A stretch of 64,000 nucleotides of DNA from Zingiber officinale (Eukaryota > Streptophyta > Magnoliopsida > Zingiberales > Zingiberaceae): contig NC_056001.1 in NCBI RefSeq assembly GCF_018446385.1, forward strand, positions 6,343,600-6,407,599, written 5' to 3'. The notes beneath the pieces were generated by a model. The model had not been told where the DNA came from. It saw nothing but the letters and a program-made list of their open reading frames with translations, and searched no databases. Below, piece by piece: positions 11,101-31,021 of this stretch. The translations under genes were made by a program, and so were the position numbers. The stretch's first letter is position 1. Every line of letters begins with the position of its first letter.

Positions 11101-11800
11101 GACTCGCGTGCAAAACGGCCATAAAGAGAGTTCATCGGCAAGTGTTGCCGTAATGGTGGTCTAAATATCTCTGTTGTGGGTTGATCCCGTCGCGGCAGGA
11201 AGGTGGAGAAAAAGCTGAAGCAGGCGTTAGTTGCGGAGAGTCAAAGCGACGCGAGGCTGCTGCGATCGAATCATTGTGGGGAGCAAAGGCGAAAGTTTCC
11301 TAATCGCTCGAGGAGTTGCAGATCTAGTTGGTCGTGTGTGCCGCTCTAGAGGTATCCGTTTTTGCGCGTCTTTGCTAGTGGATTGTGGTCGATTAATGTG
11401 GAGATTCATGTTTTTTTATTTTTAGATCTTCAGAGTTTATTTGGTAGTGTAGAAGGGAAATTGAGAAGCAGTAGGCATTTAGTTGTTCCCCAGTGAGATT
11501 CTCGTGTCCTCTATAGGGAATTCTATAAACGCATAGATTTTGATGCATTTTTTGCTTTAGATTTCATTTTAGGGTGGTAATCTAGGATTTGCTGAGCCCT
11601 TTTTCTTCCCTCCATAGTTATGTATGATTTTTTTTTTTTTTACACAATTTAGTTTTGTTTGGTTTGAATTTTGAACTTGTACTTGATCTATGAATTATTT
11701 CTCTGAGTTCGATTTTTTGTTTGTTTGTTTTTGCTTTTTCCTGATTCAGTCTACTGACACGGAGTAGCAACCTCGGAGATATTGCGCGGCGTAGTTCCTT

Positions 11801-19671
<7,871 letters not shown>

Positions 19672-20149
19672 TCTCTGGATCAATCCCATCATCGACAGAG
19701 ATAACACAACCAGTTCAATGAACTTCTTAATACCTGAACAACCGAGAAGCTTTCCCATCATGCATACCTATTTCGTCCTCCTCAATCTGTACATAAAAAA
19801 GATATGACAGCGGTGTTGGGATGGTTACCTGTAAATTTGTTGATCCAAGTGCGTAAAGTTTCTCTTGGATTCTTTAATTTTTGTAACACTGAATTTAAGC
19901 TGGTGCCAAGAATTCCTGTTGTAGTGTGGATTAGCCACTGAACAAATCATAATTACTTGATTTTGATTTGTGTCATATTAGTGATGCAAAATTAAGCAAT
20001 CTATTTCTCTATGTACATTACATTGTTGTTTGTCAGACTATGCAAACAGTTAAATTTAGTGGATGTTATTTATCATTATTCATTCAGACCAACTTCATAA
20101 TTTTTTTAGTAATTAGTATATTTGATTAAATGCGTGCAAATGCAAAGCA
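19672..20149. other. 3' untranslated region of NDR and intergenic spacer
   Basis: The first 300 or so bases are likely the 3' UTR of the kinase gene. No open frame of note. Confidence 0.6.
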
Positions 20150-20364
20150 TCAGTAATTATTTACTTGGGGGTGAAAGGTGGGATTTAGCCGAGAACTCTT
20201 CTCGTTACAGTCCTCGGCCTCCACGGCCAGATCAGGAAAGCTCTTCATCGTCACTTTAGGCGCCACGGGGACGAGTCGCAATTTGTACTCGGCGGCGCCG
20301 CCGCCGCCGACCGGGGTGCAGATGCCGGCAGGGAACGCTACTTCTGTGTCCTTGATTTTTTTGT
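20150..20364 (-). pseudogene. Unrecognised coding-like fragment, possible last exon of a lost gene
   Basis: A minus-strand frame of about 70 codons ends at TGA 20152-20150. It includes KDTEVAFPAGICTPVGG and, farther on, EYKLRLVPVAPKVTMKSF and LAVEAEDCNEKSS. The codons are GC-rich and the composition is protein-like, but no ATG begins the frame. An AG acceptor-like site precedes it near 20352. The Noc2 promoter lies just beyond, leaving no room for upstream exons, so a truncated gene piece is more likely than a live gene. I do not recognise the family. Confidence 0.25.
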
Positions 20365-20517
20365 TTTAAGAGAAAGTGGAAAAAAAAAATAAGAAAGAAT
20401 AGTTAAAAAATTATGTCTGTTTGTAAAGAAACGTATCGTGGGTATTTTAGTCATTCTATTTTTGCATGTTTCTCCTATAGAGCCGTCCCTCGCTTTACGG
20501 TTCTGATTTCATATTCG

Positions 20518-20526
20518 AAACCCTAA
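20518..20526 (+). promoter_or_regulatory. Telo-box (AAACCCTAA) upstream of the Noc2 gene
   Basis: AAACCCTAA lies 74 bases before the ATG. Telo-boxes near the start site are a known mark of plant genes for ribosomal proteins and ribosome biogenesis, which fits the Noc2 product. Whether it lies in the promoter or in the leader is not decided by sequence. Confidence 0.6.
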
Positions 20527-20599
20527 TCTAAAACCCCAACGCCCACCCGTCCGCCACAGGCCCTCGTTCCCCGGAATTCGAAATCCTCTGAAACCAAAG

Positions 20600-23500
20600 A
20601 TGGCGAAGAAAATGGGAAGGAGGGCGAGGAAGTTCGCCAAGAAGAATCTCCAATCCGTGATGAAGCGGAAGCGCAAGCTCAATGCTTTGTTCCAGAAGAA
20701 ATTCGCTCCTCGACAAGGTATATCCTAAACAAAAGGGTGCATCTTTTCCCATTTATTTGTCCACCTGCTTTGTTATATTGGACTGATAGTGTTGTTATCT
20801 TGTAAGTTTTTCAGGGTCATGTAAAAAAGAAGCGTTATGCTTATTTTTTCCTCTGTTTCCTGTTATTTGTTTATTTAGCTAAATAGCTGGTATCTTTTCG
20901 ACATATTTATTGTTGCTAAAGTGGTTATCTATCGTTGACAGAAAAAAGCGACTCCCCTGAAGAAAGCAAAAACTTGAAAAATGATATGCAGACTCCAGTG
21001 TATGAAAATTTCCCTAAGAATGTGAAATAGATGATACTGTGTTAGTTCATATTGTGTGGGGTTTTGTTGTGTCAAAACATGTTAAAATTTTACGTTTCTC
21101 CTCACTCAGAGATCCAGAACAGGAGATTCTGGATGGAATTGTTTCCACCAATCCTTTTGGTGATTTATTTATTAAGGAAGATGATGATTCTGGTGCAGAT
21201 GTTTCAGATAGTGATGGATACCTCTCTGAGGTATGCAAATTGGACCCTCCTTGAATCTCACCATATTAAACTTTACTGAAGTAGATTATTTTTGTACAAT
21301 AATTGTCAAGGAGCTGGATAATTGTTATTGTAGGCCTAATCTAGATCTTTGGATTAGTTGGTTATCAGAAATAATGTAATTACTGAATAGAAAATTAATC
21401 CTTTGTTGTTTTTTTTGTCCCATTTGCATTTGTGTATCAGATTTTTTCCTTTCTATGTCTGTTTTGTTGCATCATTGACATTTTTTCTATACATATATTT
21501 CTCAAGTTTGTTCAAGTCTATAATCAAAATTTATACTCACGTTCTAGTTGAGTGGATTTCTCTTGTTCACAAATTTGTTAAATATTCATAATGTAGATTT
21601 CAAATTATAAAAATCTTTGAATTTAAGATTTTTCTGTTAGGCTGTTACTACATTATTTTTCTTGTGACATTTTAGATAGAAATAATTTTTTCCATTCATG
21701 CAGAAACAGCATGCAAATGCATATTCTTCTCAGCCAGTATCAGATCAATATTCCATTCATATTTGTATAATGAACATGCATTTGTTTGCACCATTACTGT
21801 AAATTATGCTGATAATAGTTTGCTACAGGATCCTGAATGCCCATATATTTCTGAAGATGAAGAGGAGAGTTGTCCTGAAGGTTAGTGTTGTTTTACCATC
21901 TATATATTAATACTGTCACGTGATATGTTTGTTGGTCTAACTTCTGCAGTATATCTGTAGAAATGTGCAAGGATGTTGTTTTACTAGAACAGAATACAGA
22001 AATTAATCAAAGACTTAAAAATCAGAAGAGGAAACTATCCAAACTGTGTAAAAAGGTTTGAACTTTCTTCCATTGTGAACTGCCTGTGGCAATTGTTAAT
22101 AAGTTTGAAATCCATTTTCTTCTAATGAAGGTCCATAACTTTGTTCATTAAAGTTTCCTCTGCATAGTTTAGCCTCTTAGTAGACGATTTCTGTCCTAAT
22201 ATATGAAAATTCAACCATACCTCTGTTTTGTATTGATTTCAGATTCTGCATGTGTGCTTTTGTTTTATTTTAGATATATGTTTTTATGGAATACCTGCTT
22301 CTAGCAATTTTTTTAGATACATTACACTGGAATAGCATTGGATTTTTTTTCAATAATTAATCTTTATCAGAGTGATCACCTCAGATAATTTATGCTTCTA
22401 TTCCTTGGTAGATCCTTTCACTGGGTATTTTGAAAAACTGAACCACATAACTGCTGTCGATTATGAATTTAAAATTCTCTTTGTGCTAGCATTTTCTTCT
22501 CCTAAATCCAAGTTGGCTCTCAAGCATTTTTTTGTTACTCCAATTGTGACGCCGGGCTGCAGGCAGAAGTTTAGAGAGGAATTATAGAGAAGACAAGAAA
22601 TCGCCAAAACGTAGAGAAGCCGTCTCTAGGTTTAGCCGAAATAAATTGATTCAAAACAAAAGATGATGCCCTAACATCAACTAAGCAATTGTTTAAATTG
22701 ACCCAAAAACCCTAAGATGCAAAAAAGCTGAAAATAAACCTAACAGAAAAGATAAAATCTTCGGAGCCACTGAAAAGGTCTTAAACAACATTTTTGGCCC
22801 GAGACTGGCTGTTATGGGTTTCATCCAGTAACCAATTATAGATTTCTGAACGAGCTTCAATTTGAGTGGTTAAAGGTCACGTGGTTCAACCTGAGTTAAA
22901 AATTGTGGTCCGTCGAAGCTCGGATCCTCCTGCATCAAATTGGGATGTAGTTAGGCTGTGAACATGTTCAATGAATTAGTTTTCTGGTGTTTGGGATGAA
23001 TGGGAGATGAAGGCCAGATATGAGAGTTGAGATTCCTAACAACTAATGACAATGATAAACTCAAGAAGTCTCTTGCTTAGACAACTGATAATTAACTGTC
23101 CTGTACCGGTGTTGGTAGGATAATGTTAGCAATAAATATATACAATATTATAAATTGTGGCCTACAGATCAACTATACCTAGTAGCTCATTCAGTTCATT
23201 TTATTTCTTTTTATGTAAAAAGTAAAATATAATTAATCCACTGGTCTTATAGATGTTACGACATCAAAGAACTGATCCAACTTATAAAGAAACAAACAAA
23301 GATGCCGAAATATTGAGCCAGCAACCAAGCTAGACGAAACAAAATACTAGTAGTTCAGTTGATTTTGTTATTTTGTTGGTTTTGGTCACCTATCTCATGA
23401 CTTGTTATTCTACTGCACTGGTATTCGGATTTCAACTCATACGATCTGCATGCTAGTATGATTCCTAATGAGATTTATGTTACACATTCCTTAATCATGT

Positions 23501-26500
23501 CATAGATATTCATCTTTATGGTAGCTATTCTATTTTTTTATATTGAGGACAATCTTGTGTATCTTCCATCGATGCTAATGGTTTACTAGTTACGAATTTC
23601 TGTCAAATATCCTATCTCTGTTTGCGCATGTATTATCCAATGATGTTATAGATTTTGGTGGGTGGATTGGTGGCTGTAAGCAAGTGTGTTTGCTTTCATT
23701 GTAAACTCTTAGTTTACCTGAGTTTCTGAAGCATGTTTTCCTATATTTTCACTGAACTCTTTCTGTATTGTTAACCCTGACATAATTTTTTTGTTAGGAC
23801 CCACAATTCTCAAAATTTCTTGAAAGCAGAAGATCTGAATTCCTCAAGTCCAAAAGTGAAGAAATTGTAAGATATTTATTGCTATCATTTGAAAAGTATA
23901 AAAATTTAATATGCCCACTATTATTTGGAGATGATTGTACCAAGTACTAGTGCAATTATAGTATGACATGCACAGGAATGCCTCCTAGAAATTTGCTCAA
24001 ATAAATTATGGTAATATAATTTAATATCTTTATCTTTTTTGCTTAATATTATGTGATGTTCATGTTATATTAATAAACTTATGTTCGTAAATGTTGAAAA
24101 CTTAGCTAAATTTTTTCGGTATAATCTGTTGATAAGAGGATTCAAAATGTAACATATATTGACAACTAGATTGTATTTTCATACATTTTGCTTTGACAAA
24201 TTCTCCTAGGTTTGATTCCTGCTATCCTGCTATTACAGTTGTTGGCAAATAGAAATGCTACAAGTGACATTCGCAATTATGTTGTTTGGTTACTTGCAAT
24301 CCTATCTACATATATAATTGTTTTACATATTTTTATTTGTATACTTATTAATTACTTCAGTTCATTGTAAATTTTATGATATTGTGCTAGAGTCGCTTGA
24401 TTGTATCTAAACAAATTCATATCCAGATAATCTTCTTATTTTATTTTATATTATTACAAAAATGAAAGTTTTTTTTTCATTACACTATTTTTGTTGTAAG
24501 TTTTAAAAACACTCCCAGATCATGCTGATTAAACATTGTTAAACTAAACCAGAGTAAATAGCTTATGTGGATCTAATTAAAATTTAGTTGATTTTTATTG
24601 TATTTCAAAGTTGGAAATACAAAAGAAAAAAATTTGCAATAGGGCAGATACTCTATTGTTTGTTAAATATATTCTTTAGGGTGTTTGATGCATGCTGCGA
24701 CTGTGATATGCAGCCATTTCAAGTTGCAAATAGTACATGTAGCTTTTTATGGCCTACTTTGCAAATGAATTTGTTACATACAAATGCTCGAAAATAGGCT
24801 TTTTTCACGAGAAACTAAGCAAACACTATATTGTAGAACATGGACTCATAGCTGTCCTATGCATTAAACATTTATGCATTTGTTGGTCATTATGAAATAT
24901 GAAATATGGGCATCCGTTATCTTAAGTTGGTATAATTTTGTTTGTCTTGGTGGTTTCTTCTTTCTGTTATTTTCTTTAACTTGTATATTAAACAATACCA
25001 TAGTCATATTAAAGCAATTATCGATGGTGGCAGTATTCAGATGATGAAGGTGACACAAGTAGCATGGATGATGAATATATAGTAGGAAATGAAATCTCAC
25101 AAGTTAGCAAAGTCATCACAAGCTCAACTGTGGATGTATGGTGTTGGCTGGTTATGGAGCAACCAAATTGGCCTGGACTTGCCAACCTACTCAATGCCTT
25201 CAGAGCAGCTTGTCATTATGGTCTGGATACTGGCGAAGTTTCACCAGTAAAGATTGCCAATAGAGAGGTTTTCTGTAAGATTTTGACATTTGTTCTTTCT
25301 GAGGCCAAGGGAATCTTTTGTGGGCTCTTGAGGATTTCAGGTTTTTCGAATAAAGAGACCATTTTGAAAATGAAAAATAAGCCAGAATGGAAAACTACGC
25401 GATCACTGATCAAGTCATTTCTAAGGAGTTCTCTGTTCCTTTTGAATCAAGAAACTGACAACCAGATCCTTGTGTTTGTTTTATCTCAGATAAGATTGTC
25501 AATTCTGCTATTTTCTGCTTTCCCATCCCTAACAAAGAAACTGATCAAGGTATGCTAAACATGTGTTCCTTGCTAAAGCTTCAACTAGTACCCAGCCAAC
25601 TAGCATAATCAGTAAGGTTACAATAACTAGGCATATTTCAATATTTTCCATGTATCCTAGGAAGGACACACCACAAACTTGTAAACCTGCCCATCATATT
25701 TTGTAAAATTGTGACTTTGTTAGGTAAGTTTGAATTGTTACTAAAGCTACTATGTTTATGTGACAAGCGAAGTTTATCCACAATATTGAATATCTATGAA
25801 GGATAGACTACTCATACAATTCTGAGCAACTTGATTGATTGTAATCTTGTTAGCCCTCGGTTGCAAAAGAAAATAGAAATTACCTGAATATTCTGTATTT
25901 AGTGTGACCAAAAGATAGTCATTGTATATTATAGCCAGGAAAGTTCGTTAACAACTGAGAAATTTATCTTTATCTTTCCATTTTCTCTTATTTCTTTAGC
26001 AATTTGATACAGATATCCATTCATTTATGGGTTACTGGTGACAAGGATCTTTCTGCAAGTTCTTTTTTAATTTTACGGGACATTGCTTCTGAATTTTCTT
26101 TGGACAATATCGATACATGCCTGACGAAAGGTTTTGGAGCTTTCATTGCCAATAGCAAGTTCATGAAGCCTCAAAACATTGAACATATTGAATTTTTGGA
26201 AAATTCTGTCGTGGAACTTTATTCGTTAGATATTCAGAAATCATATCAGAAGGTGCTTATGTCTGTACAGCAGCTTGCCAGTATCTTGAGACTGGCTCTT
26301 AAAACAAAGGAAAAGGTCTACTATCCCTCATAGCTCTTTGCATCTTTGTTTCTGTTATGCATATTTATAAATTTCATAAGAGGTTCATAGCCTTATATGG
26401 CGAGTTATATTTGCATGCTGAAATATTTATTTCCCTCTAGTTATGTTGGCCCATTCATGTTATTCTTGAATTTTGTACTTATAGTGGATTGGAGACTTTG

Positions 26501-28996
26501 TTGACTGATAGTGGACAATGCTAATTTTCAAATATACTGCAATTCAAATAAAAAGGTGTCGGATATTTGTAAGAAAACTAAAAAAGATTTTTTTTTAAAG
26601 AATGATTAAGAAAAGGTTCTGACAGATCCCATTAGACCACAGTACACGCCAGAGTAAGTTTTAGATCTTTGTGCTAAGTTTCAATTTGTTGGTTAAGATC
26701 TTTGACTCCTACCATTCAACTTAAACATGATGTTTTTGTTTCAAAACTATTTTTTTTTTGAGGATGTGGAAAACATTTACAAACTTACTACAATTTTTTT
26801 TTCACCTGTCTGAGTTAGGTTGTTGTCCCTTGCATATCCTCTTATTGATGTGAGCTTGCACATTTGAGGTGGCTATGTTTGATCTGTCATATTAGTTATT
26901 TGTTTTCATGGAAATTCATTCATTGTTTCTTCCACATTCTGTCACTGATCTCCTAAAAGTTATTAGATCAACTGGAGATCCTCTATAAACGTGTATGTAT
27001 ATTCAAAAAATCACATCATCAATTGTCCCATCATGTGTGTATAATGCTTCCTAGTGTGAAGAGGTTTGTCCTGTCTTCAATATTCAAGATTGCAAGTAAA
27101 TTATTTTTTCCTGTAATAATCCAACAAGTCAAAAGTCAAATTCTAACTTTTTGTAAAATTGACTGGGTTCATGCATATGAAATGTTATAGAATTTCATTA
27201 ATCTATGCTTTATTTTTTTCTGCTGCATAATTGTATATTTAGAATCTTTTGGTTCTTTTTGTTAGAATCTATTGTTTGAAAAAAAATTGTGCTTAATACT
27301 GTAACCCAACCCTTAAACCCTAAAGGCAAAATCCTAAATGGCATAACCGTAAGCTAAAAAAAAATAATTAAAAAAAAAACTGCATGTCTCAGTCACACAG
27401 CGTAACTCCGCAGTGCTGGTCCGCAGCATAAAATTGCTGTTATAAACTTATAAGATATGTAGAGAGAGACCTTTACTTATGTACTTTTTTTCTGATTGCT
27501 CTGTGTGCAGGATGAACTCAAGAAGATTCATAGTTGGCAGTACATCAATTGCATCAGCTTGTGGGTCAAGTTTGTTTCTTGCAATTACAAGAATCATGAT
27601 CTTCAACAATTACTTTTCTTGATTATTGGAGTCATAAAGGGGATTGCTCACTTATTTCCTGGGCCACGATATTTGCCTTTAAGATTTAAGTGTGTTAAAA
27701 TGCTAAATCAGCTCTCTTTTTCAAGTGGAGTTTTCATTCCAGTTGAGTCCTTGCTTTTTGACTGCCTAGAAATCAGGGGGACTAACAATGCAGAAGGAAC
27801 GAAGTTAAAACATTTGGACCTTGCTTTATTATTGAAGGTAAAAAAATAGTTTAGAACAATCATATTTGATGTTAATGTTGTTTATCGCCACTTTGTTTTT
27901 CCCTTTATTTTGTACCATATTATAGTTCTTTGTGTGCATTAAGATCCATATTTATTCTTAAATTCTAATCATTTTGGTTTCTAATAAATAGTTTATTCAT
28001 GTCTGATATTTGGATAATAGCTATTGCAATGTCTTTTTCTGGAATGCAAATAGTTCTATTGTTCTTGACCTTCATTAACCTAATAGGCTGATATTAGGTC
28101 TTGGAATATTTATTTACAATGTGCACATGATTGACAGTTTCGGGCATTAGTAATCTGCCATTTCACATCAGTGCCTTTTTCTGGGGTGAGACTCTTATTG
28201 ATATTATCCATCCACTTCTGTTTAACCGATCCCACTTAGTGGGATAAAGTTGGTTGTTGTTGTTGTTCTATCTTAGTTAGTTCTCTTCCAAGGATACAAA
28301 CACATCCTTTCTAATATTCATCTTTATTATGTTATTGTTCTATAACTTTGCTCTGTTTTTTTCTGTCAAAATAGGTGCCTAATCAGCTTCTAAAATCACA
28401 AGACTTTCAGCAGGCGAGTGTTCTTTCAGCTATCAAGTTACTGGCAGAACATCTTTCTCAATGGTGCTATCATGTATCTTTTCCTGATTTAGCGACCATT
28501 CCACTGATTCTCCTGAAAAGATTCCATGAGAATACTTCTATCGAAAGTGTGCGCCGTCCAGTTAAGCGGTTCATAGACCAGGTACCAACAAAGGGGTCTT
28601 TGTTTGTCTTACCACCAATAATCGAGTGGAAAGAATATAAATTACTGGTCAAGATACTGAATGTTGCACGAATTATCAATTACATTAATCTAGAACTACA
28701 AATAGGAGAAAACAGTGGTTTATGTCGCCTTCCTCTGGTAATGCAGGTTCAGCAAAATAGCGATTTCATTCAGAGAAAAAGAGATCAGGTTTCCTTTTCG
28801 CCAAAAGATAAAGAATCAGTGGATAGCTTTTTGCAGGTCAGTTTTCCTTCCTAATAACCATTATTATTTTTTTTTATCTGAGCTGGTGTATGCTGACAGT
28901 ATCTTGTCCTGATTACATTTGCAGCTGGAGAAATGTGATAGAAGTGCTGCTTTTACAAAGTTCTACGACAACATGCTACAAAACGCACTCGCCTGA
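20600..28996 (+). CDS. NOC2: Noc2-family nucleolar complex protein (NOC2/REBELOTE-like), 675 aa, 12 exons
   Basis: Exons: 20600-20717, 20942-20999, 21110-21230, 21829-21880, 21961-22055, 23798-23866, 25034-25549, 26013-26315, 27511-27837, 28375-28581, 28747-28836, 28925-28996. They total 2028 bases with frame kept throughout. Noc2 proteins pair with Noc1 or Noc3 in the nucleolus and nucleus to mature and export 60S pre-ribosomes; in Arabidopsis REBELOTE also affects floral meristem control. The N-terminus (MAKKMGRRARKFAKKNLQS) is the basic nucleolar signature. An acidic middle follows, then DPQFSKFLESRR, the helical Noc2 domain from about residue 345, and a C-terminal QNSDFIQRKRDQVSFSPKD block. 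The exon 2/3 junction (GT/GTATGA, CTCACTCAG) was chosen by frame. The segment 28582-28746 could be retained (see its own entry). I cannot separate NOC2 from REBELOTE by eye. Confidence 0.88.
22545..22935 (-). mobile_element. Possible inserted element fragment in Noc2 intron 5
   Basis: This part of the 1.7-kb intron differs in texture from the T-rich intron around it. It is purine-rich on the plus strand, and on the minus strand it reads like a leader or LTR-type sequence (CTTAGGGTTTTTGGGTC, then TCTAAACTTCTGCCTGCAGC, ending near GGCGTCACAATTG). No ends or coding part are defined. An old retroelement scrap is the likeliest reading. Confidence 0.25.
28231..28268 (+). mobile_element. LINE/SINE 3' end: CCCACTTAGTGGG stem-loop with (TTG)n tail, in Noc2 intron 9
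   Basis: CCCACTTAGTGGG followed by GATAAAG and a (GTT)n tail is the familiar 3' terminus of many plant L1-type retroposons and the SINEs that use them. The body upstream is short or unreadable; the insertion may start near 28130. Confidence 0.55.
28582..28746 (+). other. Stop-free 165-base intron in the Noc2 gene, exitron-like
   Basis: The segment begins CAG/GTACCA and ends ATGCAG/GTT, has a length divisible by three and no stop in frame, so splicing or retention both keep the reading frame. Splicing joins FIDQ to VQQNSDF, which fits the family pattern FxDQVEQNxEF. Retention would add 55 residues in the middle of that conserved block. I take it as an intron for that reason. Confidence 0.6.
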
Positions 28997-29158
28997 GAAC
29001 ATAATTTGGTGTCTAATTGTACCCGGTTCAATTTTTTTTAATCCGTTTTTTTTACTTATATTTCCAAGAGTTTTGTGATCTAATTCACATGTAGCTACGA
29101 TTGAATTCCAGTTTCATCAACAAATTGCCTTGTACAATGAAATCAAGCTAAATTCAAG

Positions 29159-29446
29159 CTACACACGTCTGATGACTTCTTTGCCCGCTGCCTGTCGAAA
29201 TTTCTCGGGATCACAAGGTATGGTAAGCACGCCTTTCTGTTGGTAGCCAAACTCCAGCGCTGCCATGTTGAGGAAGCCAACGAAGTGCGGGTGTTTGAAG
29301 GCCTCGATGCTAACCAGGAACCTCTGCAGCTCGGCCGCCTTCCCTGTTCCGACGAGCACTGGAATGTAGCCCTTTGGCAGCTGCTCATGCTCAGAAGGAA
29401 TGGACTTGACATGGCGGCAGCGGCAGCAGTGGTGTTGCTTGGTCAT
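29159..29446 (-). CDS. SAUR: SAUR-family auxin-responsive protein, 95 aa
   Basis: A single-exon gene, as SAUR genes are, ending at TAG 29161-29159. The central SAUR domain is clear: LPKGYIPVLVG, then LQRFLVSIEAFKHPHFVGFL and FGYQQKGVLTIPCD. SAUR proteins inhibit PP2C.D phosphatases at the plasma membrane, which activates H+-ATPases and promotes cell expansion. The N-terminus is Cys/His-rich (QHHCCRCRH), a feature of some SAURs. The ATG at 29446 is the first in frame near the expected length. A weak TATA-like ACTTTATATTT lies about 55 bases upstream. The gene stands tail to tail with the Noc2 gene, with about 160 bases between stop codons. Confidence 0.93.
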   Translation of the reverse strand: MTKQHHCCRCRHVKSIPSEHEQLPKGYIPVLVGTGKAAELQRFLVSIEAFKHPHFVGFLNMAALEFGYQQKGVLTIPCDPEKFRQAAGKEVIRRV

Positions 29447-31021
29447 TGCGTTGGTTGCAGTGGGCTCTCATACGACCCTCGATGTGAAGGTTTAAACCAA
29501 ATATAAAGTCCGAGGATCGATTCTGACAAATGAACAACAATGTCATACTAAGCACATGTCGAGCGTACATCAAATGGAAAAGGTGGCAGCAGCTGGAGGC
29601 GGCGTAGTGCATGAACTGAAACTCCCCATGTGAAAACTTTATCCATGGATGTTGTACGGTTGTCCGTAAGTTCTCTTTGATCGATCGATCGATCATGATC
29701 TATCGTAATTAAATAAAACACTTTAGCTGGCTTGCGAGTAGTTGCGAAGATAACTACGTCCACTGATTTGGAACGCCCATTGCTACCCCGGAAGATTGCC
29801 CATGTGTCCTCGCACTCATGCTCATCGGCCAGCGAATGCCTAACAGTGGTAGTCGAACACACTCCAAATCCTTTCTAGTTTTCTACTCTTTCACGCACTT
29901 CCCTAATTAATTATCAACATGATCATCGGTGTAGTAGTTGAGATGGATCAAGCTTGCTTGCTTGCTTGCACTGAATCATTAAGACAAAAAAGTTTCTCAC
30001 GAGTGTTTACGACATACAAGCATCAAAGCCCTACAGGAAACTAGGTCAACAAATTGTAGTCAATTGATCGATCGACTAAGCCTAATGACTATTAATTAGT
30101 CGGGAGGGTTTCTTTTGGTAGGAGATTGTGATAGCTTAATCTTGTTGTGATTTAATTAATCCATGTCTCAATCATAAATGAAGTGGTCTACAATTTTAAT
30201 TATAGAGTTTGTTAAATGATCTCGAAAACTTTTCTCCATATGAAACCTGGCGTGCCCATGGAGGACGACGTCTGTTTCTATTTTAATTATTCTCAAGTAG
30301 ATTTCCATGTTTAAAATGCTGATTTTAAAAATGAAACGGAAATTTTAGGAAAATAAAAATAAAAAAATTTAGGAAGTAAAATTTCTTAGAATCTACCTGC
30401 CACGAGTGTCGTGAGGAAATTAAATTAAGCAAAAATAAATAAAATAAAATAAAATTCGAGGAAACCGTACCTCCTCGATGGCTACGATACCCGAAGAAAT
30501 CTTTCTTCACCCACCGCTCTTTTTAAAACTTTCTCGTAAGCTTTACTTAACCAACTATTTTGTAAAAGAACTCTTTGTTTAATGTAAAATTGTCTTCTTT
30601 TTGTGAATTAAAAAAAAAACTAGTATTTTGGTGTTGCCGCTACTAGAATTTTGGTAGATCGAACATTATAAAATTTAATGAAGGATTCATTATATATATT
30701 TATGATTGCAGATGAATATTAATATTACCAGAAAAAAAGTGGCAATTCACTCTTTAAAATCAAATTTGCAATCGAAGAGGAAAAACAAGAATTCACAATC
30801 TTTTCCTCATAATTCCGAAGTACTACTTGAATCAATAATCTTATTAACAAAAACCTCACCATTTGAGGTTGAAATCACAGTACAGAACAAGAGTACGATA
30901 ACAGCAGAACGAGCATCATTCTGCAATCAATTCCATCAAAAAAAAAAAATCCCGAAATCACTTGTTTTTTATATATGAAAATGGGACAAAAGAAGTTTTT
31001 TTGATAGAGATCGCTGCATGC
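29447..31021. other. SAUR promoter region and AT-rich intergenic DNA
   Basis: Contains a GATCGATCGATCGATCATGATC run at about 29680-29701 and (CTTG)n near 29951-29967. No further gene seen; open frames at 29391-29862 on the minus strand are upstream of the SAUR start and have no family features. Confidence 0.6.

Noticed and set aside
29391-29862. Two overlapping minus-strand frames upstream of the SAUR gene
   Set aside because: They lie in the SAUR promoter and leader, lack any domain, and SAUR genes have one short exon.
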